Part shown: in pieces, positions 7,386 through 14,985 of the stretch
How positions within the stretch are numbered: position 1 is the stretch's first letter
How the letters are laid out: each line of letters opens with the position of its first letter
Assembly: GCA_948560265.1 (NCBI GenBank)
Contig: CAOXTD010000003.1
Span: 59,897-76,410, forward strand
Length of the DNA stretch: 16,514 nt
Reading direction: 5' to 3'
Source: an uncultured Clostridia bacterium
Lineage (GTDB): Bacteria > Bacillota > Clostridia > TANB77 > CAG-508
Notes under the pieces: model-generated
Told to the model about the DNA's origin: nothing
Database searches by the model: none
Seen by the model: the letters and a program-made list of their open reading frames with translations, nothing else
Translations under genes and position numbers: made by a program

Positions 7386-7670
7386 ATGAATGCTCTTGTA
7401 AGACTATATAGTGATGAAGAAGGAGAAATTCCCTCTTTCCTATCTCGATTTTTTCAAAATAAAGAAATTGCCATAGAAGATGAACTTCTCTGGCAAAAAG
7501 AATATGCCAATCCTCTTGAAATGGTAGACATGATGGGTGCTTTAATTGAAAATCAAGAAGATTATAAAATTAATATGTGGATTAGTTTAGATCAAGATCT
7601 TTTTATTAATATTACCAAAAGTAGTATTGATAGTGTTATTCGCTATTTATATGAAAGATACCCCTATTAA
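7386..7670 (+). CDS. Small protein of unknown function (94 aa)
   Basis: A 94-residue acidic, cytoplasmic-looking protein with no membrane segment or Cys cluster. It starts MNALVRLYSDEEGEIPSFLS and includes EDELLWQKEY (31-40), NPLEMVDMMGALIENQEDY (42-60), a beta-like stretch MWISLDQDLFINIT (64-77) and a final helix SVIRYLYERYPY. AAGGA lies eight bases before the ATG. Codon use matches its neighbours and a terminator-like hairpin overlaps its stop codon, both supporting a real gene. I cannot assign a family. It is transcribed away from the 309-residue unknown gene, with a 127-base A/T-rich region between them holding no promoter I could place with confidence. Confidence 0.75.
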   Translation: MNALVRLYSDEEGEIPSFLSRFFQNKEIAIEDELLWQKEYANPLEMVDMMGALIENQEDYKINMWISLDQDLFINITKSSIDSVIRYLYERYPY

Positions 7671-7690
7671 ACAATAGAGGTATTTTATTT
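7660..7690 (+). terminator. Terminator after the 94-aa gene
   Basis: ACCCCTATT (7660-7668) and AATAGAGGT (7673-7681) pair with one C-A mismatch around a 4-base loop, followed by ATTTTATTT. The stop codon is inside the stem. In the opposite direction the mismatch becomes a G-U pair, but the following T run is poor; it may still help end the convergent dtd transcript. Confidence 0.6.
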
Positions 7691-8138
7691 AAACATTTTC
7701 TTTTTCTAAAATAATCGTAACCGGCCCATCGTTTTGAAGTGATACTTGCATATCTGCTCCAAATTCTCCAGTAGCTACTTTTTTAATATTTTCTTTTTTG
7801 CATTGTTCTACAAAATATTCATATAATTCATTTGCTAAGTCAGGTTTAGCAGCTTCTGTAAAGCTTGGTCTATTTCCATGATTACTATTAGCATATAGCG
7901 TGAATTGTGATACAATTAAAAGTTCGCCATCAATGTCTTGAATCGATAAATTCATTTTTTGGTTTTTATCTTCAAAAACACGTAAATGAATTAATTTTTG
8001 AACTAAGAAATCAGCAATTTCTTTCGTATCAGTTGGTGCCACTCCAAGTAACAACATAAAACCTTGACGAATCTCTCCTATTGTTTTATTTTCTACTACT
8101 ACATTTGCATTTTTTACTCTTTGTACTACTAATTTCAC
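7689..8138 (-). CDS. dtd: D-aminoacyl-tRNA deacylase
   Basis: A 149-residue enzyme that removes D-amino acids wrongly attached to tRNA (and can clear glycine from tRNA-Ala), recycling the tRNA and protecting translation. The length is typical. Signatures are the N-terminal MKLVVQRVKNANV, LRVFEDKNQKMNLS (52-65), the active-site motif SQFTLYAN (77-84) followed by GNRPSF (88-93), and the cross-subunit proline motif NDGPVT (136-141) where the family has N-x-G-P-V/F-T. The dimer builds its chiral-proofreading pocket from these two motifs. The start codon is GTG at 8138, with AAAGGA nine bases upstream. It follows the zinc-ribbon gene by 50 bases and may share its transcript. Confidence 0.96.
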   Translation of the reverse strand: MKLVVQRVKNANVVVENKTIGEIRQGFMLLLGVAPTDTKEIADFLVQKLIHLRVFEDKNQKMNLSIQDIDGELLIVSQFTLYANSNHGNRPSFTEAAKPDLANELYEYFVEQCKKENIKKVATGEFGADMQVSLQNDGPVTIILEKENV

Positions 8139-8188
8139 TTTTCTTCTTCCTTTTTTTCTTAGTATCTTTTTTTAAAATTATAACAAAT

Positions 8189-8719
8189 CTATTCATCCTC
8201 ATTATCATATTCATTTAGTATACTTATTTCAGTTAAAACTTCTGTGTCATCTAATACATCCTCTGTTTGCTCTTGAACTTCTTTACTATGTTTTAAATTT
8301 TGGTCTTCTTCATCAGTTGTCACGATAGTAGCAGGTCCGTCATTTTGCTTTGACTCTTCTGGTTGTTCTTGGATATATCCACAGTTAGGACAATAATGAA
8401 AATCATAGTAAATTTCATAATGACATTCAGGACATTGTTTTAAATCCTTTAATTTTAATAGTTCCATACGAAAAGTATCTATTTCCTCTGCTAAAGTATC
8501 AATTCTAGCACATGGATTTAATAAATCTGCCTCTGGATTAACTTCTTCTTTTAAAAGATATTTTTCATACATTGTTTTGCCAATATCTTCATAAATTTCT
8601 TGAATTTTTCTTTTATTTTCTGACATCTGAGTCTTTAATTTTATTTCTCGTGCGAGTTTTCCTGTCGCCTTCACTGCATTTTGATACATATTTCTAGCTG
8701 TTTCGCTAATTTTCTCCAT
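8189..8719 (-). CDS. Zinc-ribbon and coiled-coil protein, function unknown
   Basis: A 176-residue cytoplasmic protein. Residues about 5-95 are helical and rich in Lys/Glu heptad-like patterns (NKRKIQEIYEDIGKTMYEKY), likely a coiled coil. A zinc ribbon follows with Cys96 and Cys99 (CPEC) and Cys110 and Cys113 (CPNC), four ligands in the standard spacing. The remaining tail (about 118-176) is acidic and disordered, ending LTEISILNEYDNEDE. Zinc-ribbon proteins of this layout are common in Clostridia but lack a known role. AGGAGG lies seven bases before the ATG. It precedes dtd. Upstream lies the structured element at 8747-8887, which could be its leader. The tail contains QNDGPATI, echoing QNDGPVTI at the end of Dtd. 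Confidence 0.75.
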   Translation of the reverse strand: MEKISETARNMYQNAVKATGKLAREIKLKTQMSENKRKIQEIYEDIGKTMYEKYLLKEEVNPEADLLNPCARIDTLAEEIDTFRMELLKLKDLKQCPECHYEIYYDFHYCPNCGYIQEQPEESKQNDGPATIVTTDEEDQNLKHSKEVQEQTEDVLDDTEVLTEISILNEYDNEDE

Positions 8720-8746
8720 ACTATTTCCTCCTATAATAACTACTCA

Positions 8747-8887
8747 ATATTTATGGAAAAGTGCAGTCCGCGCAAGACGAAGCATAGCTGAGTGCCTTGA
8801 GCTTTCATCTTTAATTTGTAAAAAATAGATAAACTATTTTTTACATAAGGAGAAAGCGAACGCAAGGACAAACTTTTTTATAAATAT
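8747..8887. repeat. Self-complementary intergenic element, possible structured RNA or MITE-like repeat
   Basis: No gene is visible in 8720-8938, but most of it is nested inverted repeats. The outer arms ATATTTATGGAAAAGT (8747-8762) and ACTTTTTTATAAATAT (8872-8887) pair along their whole length if two G-U pairs are allowed. GTCC (8766-8769) can pair with GGAC (8866-8869), or instead CCTTG (8795-8799) with CAAGG (8863-8867). GCTTTC (8801-8806) pairs with GAAAGC (8852-8857). GTAAAAAATAG (8818-8828) pairs perfectly with CTATTTTTTAC (8834-8844). A side hairpin, CAAG (8773-8776) with CTTG (8796-8799), closes on AGC-ATA-GCT. The arms contain G/C-rich words unlike the surrounding A/T-rich spacer. The pairings are seen directly; the nature of the element is unknown. 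Confidence 0.55.
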
Positions 8888-8938
8888 GAAAGTTAACTTA
8901 TAGAAATAGTATAAGAAGAAATAACGAAAAATATTCTT

Positions 8939-9923
8939 TTATTCAGATTTTTTTTCACGAGTCATTAATTTTAAAACTGCTTCTTTTGGTTGCAAATGAT
9001 TATATAAAACATCATAAACTGTTTCAACAATTGGCATTTCAATATTATATTTTTTAGCAAGTTCATGTGCAACTTCAATGTTGTCAACACTTTCAATTGT
9101 CATTCCAACTTCTTGTTTAGTCTCTTCTAAGCTTAGTCCTCTTCCGATACATCTACCCGCTTTTCTATTTCTACTATGTTCACTCATGCAAGTAACAATT
9201 AAATCACCAAGACCTGATAAACCATAAAAAGTATTATGCTCTCCCCCCATTGCAACACCCAATCTTGCTACTTCTGTTAATCCTCTCGAAATGAGTGCAG
9301 CAAAAGTATTATCTCCTAAGTTCAACTCTGCTGTTACACCTGCACAAAAAGCAATAATATTCTTTAATGCACCACCTAGTTCAACGCCTTGCATATCAGT
9401 ACTAGTATATACTCTCATTGCTTCATTCATAAAAGCATCTTGCACTAAATATTGTATATCATAATCTTTAGAGGCAATAACAATAGCTGTTGGTATCCCG
9501 AATTGATACTTCTTCTGCATGACTTGGTCCTGAAAATGCTCCTAGTTTTACATTTGGAATTTCCTCTTTTGCTACATCACTTAATGTAGACAATGTTTCA
9601 CGTTCAAAACCTTTTGAACAAATAATAACAGGTTGATTTGTAATATACTCTTTATATTGCTTTAATATATTTCTAAAGAATTTAGATGGTGTAACATGTA
9701 AAATTAAATCAGAGCCATCAACTGCTTCTTTTATATCAGTTGTACAATAAATATTGTCTGGCATAGTCGCCATTGGCAAAAACTTACATTTCTTTTCATT
9801 GTTAATTAAGTCTGCTTCTTCTTGTGCAAAAGACCAAATTTTTACATTATGTCCTATTTTAGCTGCATGGATAGCTAATGCACATCCCCAACTTCCACTA
9901 CCTATAATACAAATATTCTTCAT
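8939..9923 (-). pseudogene. gpsA: Glycerol-3-phosphate dehydrogenase (NAD(P)+), split by a frameshift
   Basis: GpsA reduces dihydroxyacetone phosphate to sn-glycerol-3-phosphate for phospholipid synthesis. The N-terminal part (start ATG 9923, AAAGGA upstream) has the nucleotide-binding GSGSWGCALA, the ICSKGFE motif and SGPSHAEEVSI. The frame then breaks near 9497-9500, and the rest continues one frame over from GIPTAIVIASKD to KKSE at 8939, including LKNIIAFCAGVTAELNLGDN and GLSGLGDLIVTC. Removing one base (the G at plus 9500) restores SGPSHAEEVSI-GIPTAIV, with normal family spacing, and gives 327 residues, the expected length. All other motifs are intact, so this is either a very recent mutation or a sequencing or assembly error. 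In-frame TTG at 9941 is a less likely start. It is the last gene of der-plsY-gpsA. Confidence 0.92.
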
Positions 9924-9956
9924 TTTTTCTTTTCCTTTCAATAGCTTACTTGCAAT

Positions 9957-10592
9957 TTACTTTTTGAAGCTTAATTTATTCTCTGTGCCAGTAAAAATAC
10001 GTTTTAAGTTAGTTCTATGATTAAAGATAACTAAGAGTGCAATCACAACACTAAAAATCAAATAACTCCAATTACTACTTTCAGCTACAATATAGTTTTG
10101 ATTAATAAATAATACTAAGACTGGAAATAATACAGCAGCTGCAATAGAACCAACTGACACCATTCTAGTTAATGCCATTAATAGTAATGCAAATACTAAA
10201 CATATTAAACCAATTTGCCAATTTATAATCAAAAGTACACCAAGTGAAGTAGCAATTCCTTTGCCTCCTTTAAATTTAAAGAAAACAGGAAAAGTATGGC
10301 CAATAATAACAAATACACCTGCAAGTTGCACCAATAAAGCTTTATCTAAATCCTTGATAATTACTCCTGCCAGTAATGCAATTAGAACAGCAACTACACC
10401 TTTTAAAACATCACAAACTAAAGTAATTACTGCAGCCTTTTTTCCTACAGATCTTAAAACGTTAGTAGTCCCTGCATTTCCACTTCCCTTTTCTCTTACA
10501 TCAAACCCTGCCATTTTTTTACTAATGATGACAGAAAAACTAATACTTCCTAATAAATACGCTACAATTGCAACTATAATATATGTTGCCAT
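9957..10592 (-). CDS. plsY: Glycerol-3-phosphate acyltransferase PlsY
   Basis: A 211-residue integral membrane enzyme that transfers an acyl group from acyl-phosphate to glycerol-3-phosphate, the first committed step of phospholipid synthesis in most Gram-positive bacteria. It shows the family motifs: AYLLGSISFSVIISK near the N-terminus, REKGSGNAGTTNVLR (motif 1), the GHTFPVFFKFKGGKGIATS region (about 100-118, motif 2), and a final NHRTNLKRIFTGTE. Five or so hydrophobic segments are evident. An open frame starts at a GTG at 10601 overlapping the der stop, but the ATG at 10592 has GGAG at ten bases while the GTG has it at only one, so ATG is preferred. Tight packing after der and 33 bases before gpsA supports one operon, and GpsA makes its substrate. 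Confidence 0.95.
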   Translation of the reverse strand: MATYIIVAIVAYLLGSISFSVIISKKMAGFDVREKGSGNAGTTNVLRSVGKKAAVITLVCDVLKGVVAVLIALLAGVIIKDLDKALLVQLAGVFVIIGHTFPVFFKFKGGKGIATSLGVLLIINWQIGLICLVFALLLMALTRMVSVGSIAAAVLFPVLVLFINQNYIVAESSNWSYLIFSVVIALLVIFNHRTNLKRIFTGTENKLSFKK

Positions 10593-10597
10593 AATAA

Positions 10598-11920
10598 TCA
10601 CTCTCCTTTTTTCTCTCGTACTATCATTCTAATTGGCGTTCCAGTCAGTCCAAATTCTTTTCTAATTTGATTAACTAAATATCTTTCATATGAAAAATGA
10701 AATAATTGTTTATCATTTACAAATACTACAAATGTTGGTGGCTTTGTTGTTGCTTGCGTCATATAAAATATTTTTAATCTTCTTCCTTTATCTGTTGGCG
10801 GCTGCACAATCGTTACTGCTTCACTTAATACATCATTTAAAACAGCTGTAGATACTCTTAAAGCATTTTGGCTTGCTACCATATTAATCATTTCATACAA
10901 TTTATCCACTCTTTGACCAGTCTTTGCTGATATAAATAATATTGGCGCATAAGATAAATATGACAATTTATTGTATACATCTTTTTTGTAAGTTTCCATT
11001 GTTTTTTCATCTTTTTCAATATCGTCCCATTTGTTAACAACAATAATAACACCTTTTCCTGCTTCGTGTGCCTCACCTGCAATTTTTGTATCTTGTGCAG
11101 TAACTCCTTCATTTGCATCTAGCATTAAAATACATACATCTGCTCTTTCTACAGCAAGCAAACTTCTCATAACGCTATACTTTTCCAAATTATCATTAAC
11201 CTTACTTTTTCTACGAATTCCTGCAGTATCAATAAATACGTACTTTCCAAATTGATTTTCAAATTCAGAATCAATAGCATCTCTTGTAGTTCCTGCTATG
11301 TCGCTCACAATTACTCTATTTTCTCCCAAAATTCTATTAATCAAAGAGGACTTTCCTACATTTGGTTTTCCAATAATAGCAACTTTTGTAATGGTATCAT
11401 CTGTTTCTTCTTCCGTTTGTTCTGGAAAATGCTCATAAACTGCATCTAGTACATCTCCAATTCCCTTAGCGTTCACACTAGATACTGCATATGGGTCGCC
11501 AACTCCTAAGTTATAGAATTCATATAACTCATTTGGTGTATTTCCAAAAGTATCTGATTTATTACATACTAAAACAATTGGCTTTTTCGATTTTCTTAGC
11601 ATCAAAACAATTTCTTCATCAGCAGCTGTTACGCCTTGTTTGATATCTGTTAAAAATATGATAACATCAGCAATTTCAATTGCCATGTCTGCTTGTCTGC
11701 GCATCTGAGAAAGAATGACATCATCAGATTCAGGCTCAATTCCTCCTGTATCTACCAATGTAAAATCTCTTCCCCTCCAATTGGCATCTGCATATACTCT
11801 ATCTCTTGTAACTCCTGGTGTATCTTCTACAATGGAAATTCTTTTTCCTACTACATAATTAAAAAATGTAGATTTTCCTACATTTGGTCTGCCTATAATT
11901 GCAACTGTTGGTTTTGCCAT
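10598..11920 (-). CDS. der: Ribosome-assembly GTPase Der (EngA)
   Basis: A 440-residue essential GTPase that helps mature the 50S ribosomal subunit. It has two tandem GTPase domains. Domain 1: GRPNVGKS (10-17), DTPGVTRD (33-40), DTGG (57-60) and NKSD (120-123). Domain 2: GKPNVGKSS (184-192), DIAGTTRD (207-214), DTAG (231-234) and NKWD (296-299). A C-terminal KH-like domain (about 350-438) includes LKIFYMTQATTKPPTFVVFV and LTGTPIRMIVREK. Tandem domains plus the KH-like end are unique to Der. The ATG at 11920 has GAAGGTG upstream. A TAAAAT (11985-11990) with TTGCTA (12008-12013) 17 bases further up is a plausible promoter, overlapping the terminator of the preceding operon. First gene of der-plsY-gpsA. 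Confidence 0.97.
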   Translation of the reverse strand: MAKPTVAIIGRPNVGKSTFFNYVVGKRISIVEDTPGVTRDRVYADANWRGRDFTLVDTGGIEPESDDVILSQMRRQADMAIEIADVIIFLTDIKQGVTAADEEIVLMLRKSKKPIVLVCNKSDTFGNTPNELYEFYNLGVGDPYAVSSVNAKGIGDVLDAVYEHFPEQTEEETDDTITKVAIIGKPNVGKSSLINRILGENRVIVSDIAGTTRDAIDSEFENQFGKYVFIDTAGIRRKSKVNDNLEKYSVMRSLLAVERADVCILMLDANEGVTAQDTKIAGEAHEAGKGVIIVVNKWDDIEKDEKTMETYKKDVYNKLSYLSYAPILFISAKTGQRVDKLYEMINMVASQNALRVSTAVLNDVLSEAVTIVQPPTDKGRRLKIFYMTQATTKPPTFVVFVNDKQLFHFSYERYLVNQIRKEFGLTGTPIRMIVREKKGE

Positions 11921-11984
11921 GTGTTCACCTTCTTTTTGCTTTCTTAAATTATTATTTAGAATTTCTTAACTTTTTACTGTACTA

Positions 11985-12013
11985 ATTTTACTATAGGAAT
12001 AGAAAAATAGCAA
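11985..12013 (-). promoter_or_regulatory. Possible promoter of der-plsY-gpsA
   Basis: On the minus strand, TTGCTA (12008-12013), a 17-base spacer and TAAAAT (11985-11990). The -35 box lies inside the 3' arm of the terminator stem at 12005-12030. Matches are 4/6 and 5/6, so this is plausible rather than certain; the leader would be about 58 bases. Confidence 0.4.
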
Positions 12014-12030
12014 GACAAATCTTGCTATTT
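11996..12030 (-). terminator. Rho-independent terminator of the ABC-F/copper operon
   Basis: AAATAGCAAGA (12005-12015) and TCTTGCTATTT (12020-12030) are perfect 11-base complements around a 4-base loop. Read on the minus strand, the stem is followed by TTTTTCTATT, 22 bases after the deaminase stop codon. Confidence 0.85.
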
Positions 12031-12051
12031 AACTCGTAATCAACAATATTT

Positions 12052-12546
12052 TTAGTATGTTATTTTTCCCTCTAACAAATCATCATTTTGTATCCACTCA
12101 TTGACATCAATTTTTTGATATTCTGTATCACTAATTCTTACAATAACTTGTTCAATTCCACTGTTAATAATCATTTTTCTACACATTTGGCAACAGCCTG
12201 CATTCTCTTCATATTTTCCTGTATCTGTACGGTATTGTGCCAAATATAATGTAGCACCAAGCATATTTTTTCTACTAGCACTAATTAAGGCGTTTTGCTC
12301 TGCATGTACACTTCTACAAGCATCATAGCCCGCATGTCTTACATCTGGAAAGTATTTTTTCTTGCAACAATATCCTAAATCTATACAATTCTTTCTTCCT
12401 CTAGGTGCTCCGCTATATCCTGTTGAAATAATTTCGTCTTGATTAACAATAACTGCCCCTGATTTTTTTCTAAGGCATGTACTTCTATCTGCTACTGCTT
12501 TTGCAATATTTAAATAATAGTTAATTTTATCAATTCTTTGCTCCAT
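12052..12546 (-). CDS. dCMP deaminase-like enzyme (cytidine/deoxycytidylate deaminase family)
   Basis: A 164-residue zinc enzyme expected to deaminate dCMP to dUMP, feeding dTMP synthesis. The catalytic zinc site is His81-Ala-Glu83 (HAEQNALISAS), with Glu83 as proton shuttle, and Cys119 and Cys122 in CCQMCRKMIINSG. The usual PC-x-x-C reads CC-x-x-C here, so the conserved Pro is replaced by Cys. Other features fit deoxycytidylate deaminases: AVIVNQDEIISTGYSGAPRG (31-50), and Cys54, Cys60/61 and His71, which could form the second, structural zinc site known from T4-type dCMP deaminases. AGGAGG precedes the ATG by about five bases. It follows copA by 17 bases as the last gene of the operon; the metabolic reason for that pairing is unclear. 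A ComEB-like competence role cannot be excluded. Confidence 0.85.
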   Translation of the reverse strand: MEQRIDKINYYLNIAKAVADRSTCLRKKSGAVIVNQDEIISTGYSGAPRGRKNCIDLGYCCKKKYFPDVRHAGYDACRSVHAEQNALISASRKNMLGATLYLAQYRTDTGKYEENAGCCQMCRKMIINSGIEQVIVRISDTEYQKIDVNEWIQNDDLLEGKITY

Positions 12547-12563
12547 TTTCCCTCCTAATATAG

Positions 12564-14774
12564 TTAGTCCAACTTCACTCTCTTAAGCCTCAAAGTATTT
12601 AGAATAACTGTCAGACTACTAAACACCATTGCTAAACTTGCTAGCATAGGATTAATGCTAATACCAAAAGGTTTTAGTATTCCTACAGCAATTGGTATCA
12701 TCAAAAGATTATAGAAAAATGCCCAAAATAGATTTTGCTTGATGTTTTTAATTGTCTTTTCACTGATAGTAATTAATCTCAAAATAGAACCTAAATCACT
12801 CTTGGTAAGAATAACATCAGATGAGTCCATTGCAATATCTGTTCCACTTTTCACACTAACACCAATATCGCTATTTGCTAGCGCAGGGCTATCATTAATG
12901 CCATCTCCACACATCATCACATACTGATTATCAGCCTTTAACTTTTTAATCATATCTGCTTTTTCTGCTGGAAGAACATTCGCAATTACCTTTGTAATTC
13001 CTAATTCTTCCCCTATCTTCTCTGCCGTTTCTTTGTTATCCCCTGTTAGCATAATCGTTTGAATATTCTTCTCATTTAACTTTTGGATAACCTCTACTGC
13101 ATTTTCACGTATCACATCATTCACACCAATTAAGGCAATTAGCTGCTTATTTCTAGCAACATATACAATACTATTTCCTTGCTTAGCAAGCTCTTTTTCT
13201 TCTTGTTCATATGAATTTTGTATTTCATATTTTGCCAAAATCTTGCTATTTCCAACTATTATCTCTTCATTATTTATTTTCCCTATAATTCCATATCCTG
13301 AAACATCTTGAAAATCATTTATTTCTAAATACTCTAGCTTGTTTTCTTCCATATATTCTGTAAATGCTTTTGCAATTGGGTGTGTAGATTTTTTCTCGAT
13401 ACTTCCTACTAATTTTAGGACTTCACTTTCTGCTAGTTCACTATAATTACATACCTTTGCAATTTTTAGTTTTCCATAAGTCAAAGTACCTGTTTTGTCA
13501 AATACAATGGTATTTACTTTAGAAGCATTTTCTAGAATTTCGCTCTTTTTCACTAAAATTCCATTACTTGCACACAGTCCCTCGCTTACAATAATTGCTA
13601 GAGGAGTTGCTAAACCTAAACTACATGGGCAAGCTACTACAAGAATAGTTACAAAAGTAATAATACTACTGGATACGCCAAAGCCTAATAGTAAATAAGC
13701 AATTAATGTGATAATGGCTATTACCATAACAATCGGTACAAAATATCCTGATATTTTATCCGCAATTTTAGCAATAGGCGTTTTAGTATTGCTGGCTTCC
13801 ATCACTAAACGTACTATTTCAGATACAGTCGATTCTCTTCCTATTCTCTCTGCTTTGTATTTAATAAATCCATCATAGTTCAAACTTCCAGCAACTACTT
13901 TGCTACCAATTTCCTTTGAAACAGGTTTACTTTCTCCTGTAATAAACGCCTCATCTAAATGTGCCTTTCCTTCTATTATTTCGCCATCCACTGCAATTTT
14001 CTCTCCTGGACGACTAATCACTATATTTCCTTTTTTAATTTCATCTAAAGTAACTTTTTTCTCTTCGCCCTCTACTTCAATAATTGCTTCATTTGGTGTA
14101 ATCTGCGTTAACTTCTGAATTGCCTCTTTTGTCTTATCCTTACTAATGCCATCTAAATATCTTCCTAATTTGACAAAATAGATAACAATTGCAGATGACT
14201 CAAAGTATAGGTCCATTAAATAGTTATGGTTCCCTTGAATGATTTGATACATTCCATACAAGCTATATGCAAAACTACTAATAACTCCCAAAGCCACTAA
14301 TGTATCCATGTTTGGTATTCTATGAATGAGATTTTTATAACCATTTTTCAAAATATCCCAACCATAAACTAAAAATAGGATAGTAAGCACTAATAGTGTA
14401 GTTGTGTAAACAATAGGACTTTGATGTGGATCAAAAATAGAAATTGTAGGCAGATTTATCATGTGCCCCATAGAAATATACATTAAAATAATTGCTAAAA
14501 CAGTAAAAATAATAAACTTTACCTTTTCTGTTTTGCTCTTTTTCTCTACTTCAAAACCTTTAAAAATACCTAGACTTGTAAACCCTGCTTGTTTTACATA
14601 TTTCTCTATTTTCTCTTGGTCTAATATGTTTTCATCATAATCTACAGTAGCATTTGCCATAACTAAATTGACAGATGCGTTGATAATCCCATTTTGTTTA
14701 TTTAAGTATTTTTCTAATCCATTAGAACAAGCACTACAAGTCATTCCATCAATGGATAAAATAATTTTCTTCAT
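12564..14774 (-). CDS. copA: Copper-exporting P1B-type ATPase
   Basis: A 736-residue membrane ATPase that pumps Cu(+) out of the cytoplasm. An N-terminal heavy-metal domain carries GMTCSACS (10-17). Transmembrane helices lie at about 86-103, 122-140, 158-178, 187-205, 343-364 and 370-393, with a final pair near 680-725. Motifs are TGES (279-282), the metal-channel CPC (382-384), the phosphorylation site DKTGT (Asp426), HP (465-466), TGDN (577-580) and GDGINDSP (623-630). The helix-7/8 residues YN (688-689) and M..SS (717-720) are the pattern of the Cu(+) subgroup. The single N-terminal domain is normal for Firmicutes. GAGGT in the tail of copZ serves as ribosome site and only two bases separate the genes, indicating coupling. 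A copper role is strongly supported; silver may also be carried. Confidence 0.93.
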   Translation of the reverse strand: MKKIILSIDGMTCSACSNGLEKYLNKQNGIINASVNLVMANATVDYDENILDQEKIEKYVKQAGFTSLGIFKGFEVEKKSKTEKVKFIIFTVLAIILMYISMGHMINLPTISIFDPHQSPIVYTTTLLVLTILFLVYGWDILKNGYKNLIHRIPNMDTLVALGVISSFAYSLYGMYQIIQGNHNYLMDLYFESSAIVIYFVKLGRYLDGISKDKTKEAIQKLTQITPNEAIIEVEGEEKKVTLDEIKKGNIVISRPGEKIAVDGEIIEGKAHLDEAFITGESKPVSKEIGSKVVAGSLNYDGFIKYKAERIGRESTVSEIVRLVMEASNTKTPIAKIADKISGYFVPIVMVIAIITLIAYLLLGFGVSSSIITFVTILVVACPCSLGLATPLAIIVSEGLCASNGILVKKSEILENASKVNTIVFDKTGTLTYGKLKIAKVCNYSELAESEVLKLVGSIEKKSTHPIAKAFTEYMEENKLEYLEINDFQDVSGYGIIGKINNEEIIVGNSKILAKYEIQNSYEQEEKELAKQGNSIVYVARNKQLIALIGVNDVIRENAVEVIQKLNEKNIQTIMLTGDNKETAEKIGEELGITKVIANVLPAEKADMIKKLKADNQYVMMCGDGINDSPALANSDIGVSVKSGTDIAMDSSDVILTKSDLGSILRLITISEKTIKNIKQNLFWAFFYNLLMIPIAVGILKPFGISINPMLASLAMVFSSLTVILNTLRLKRVKLD

Positions 14775-14776
14775 AT

Positions 14777-14980
14777 CTATTTTACCTCAAAACCAAGGTC
14801 TTCTATTTTTTCTTTTAGTACTTCTATATCTATATCTTCTGTCATTTTTACTAGAACAGTTCCTGTTTGGTGATTGGCAATTACTTCGCTTACACCTTCT
14901 AATGTTGATAGGCTATTTTCTACTCTTTTTTCACAACCTCCACAAACCATTCCTTCTACTTTTAATTCTAATTCTTTCAT
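14777..14980 (-). CDS. copZ: CopZ-like copper chaperone (heavy-metal-associated domain)
   Basis: A 67-residue single-domain protein of the ferredoxin-like metal-binding fold. MVCGGC (11-16) provides the two Cys of the CxxC metal site, in the loop after the first strand; KVEGM before it and LEGVSEVIANHQTGTVLV after it fit the beta-alpha-beta layout. CopZ-type proteins carry Cu(+) in the cytoplasm and hand it to CopA's own metal domain, and the ATPase gene follows two bases downstream. The Gly-Gly between the Cys residues differs from the more usual M-x-C-x-x-C spacers but is tolerated. The ribosome site AAGAAGG overlaps the last codons of the ABC-F gene, five bases upstream, so all three are coupled. 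Metal specificity is inferred from context. Confidence 0.85.
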   Translation of the reverse strand: MKELELKVEGMVCGGCEKRVENSLSTLEGVSEVIANHQTGTVLVKMTEDIDIEVLKEKIEDLGFEVK

Positions 14981-14985
14981 AATGA

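Noticed and set aside
9468..9520. Programmed ribosomal frameshift in gpsA
   Set aside because: There is no slippery heptamer or downstream structure at the break, and GpsA is not known to use one; a mutation or sequence error is simpler.
8939..9520. C-terminal GpsA fragment as an independent gene starting at its own ATG
   Set aside because: It lacks the nucleotide-binding domain and a ribosome site, and continues the upstream GpsA half exactly.
10593..10601. GTG at 10601 as the plsY start
   Set aside because: The ribosome site would be only one base away; the ATG at 10592 has correct spacing and matches the usual PlsY N-terminus.
11031..11947. Several plus-strand open frames opposite der and others opposite copA, plsY and the ABC-F gene
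   Set aside because: They are antisense shadows of clearly identified genes with no ribosome sites.
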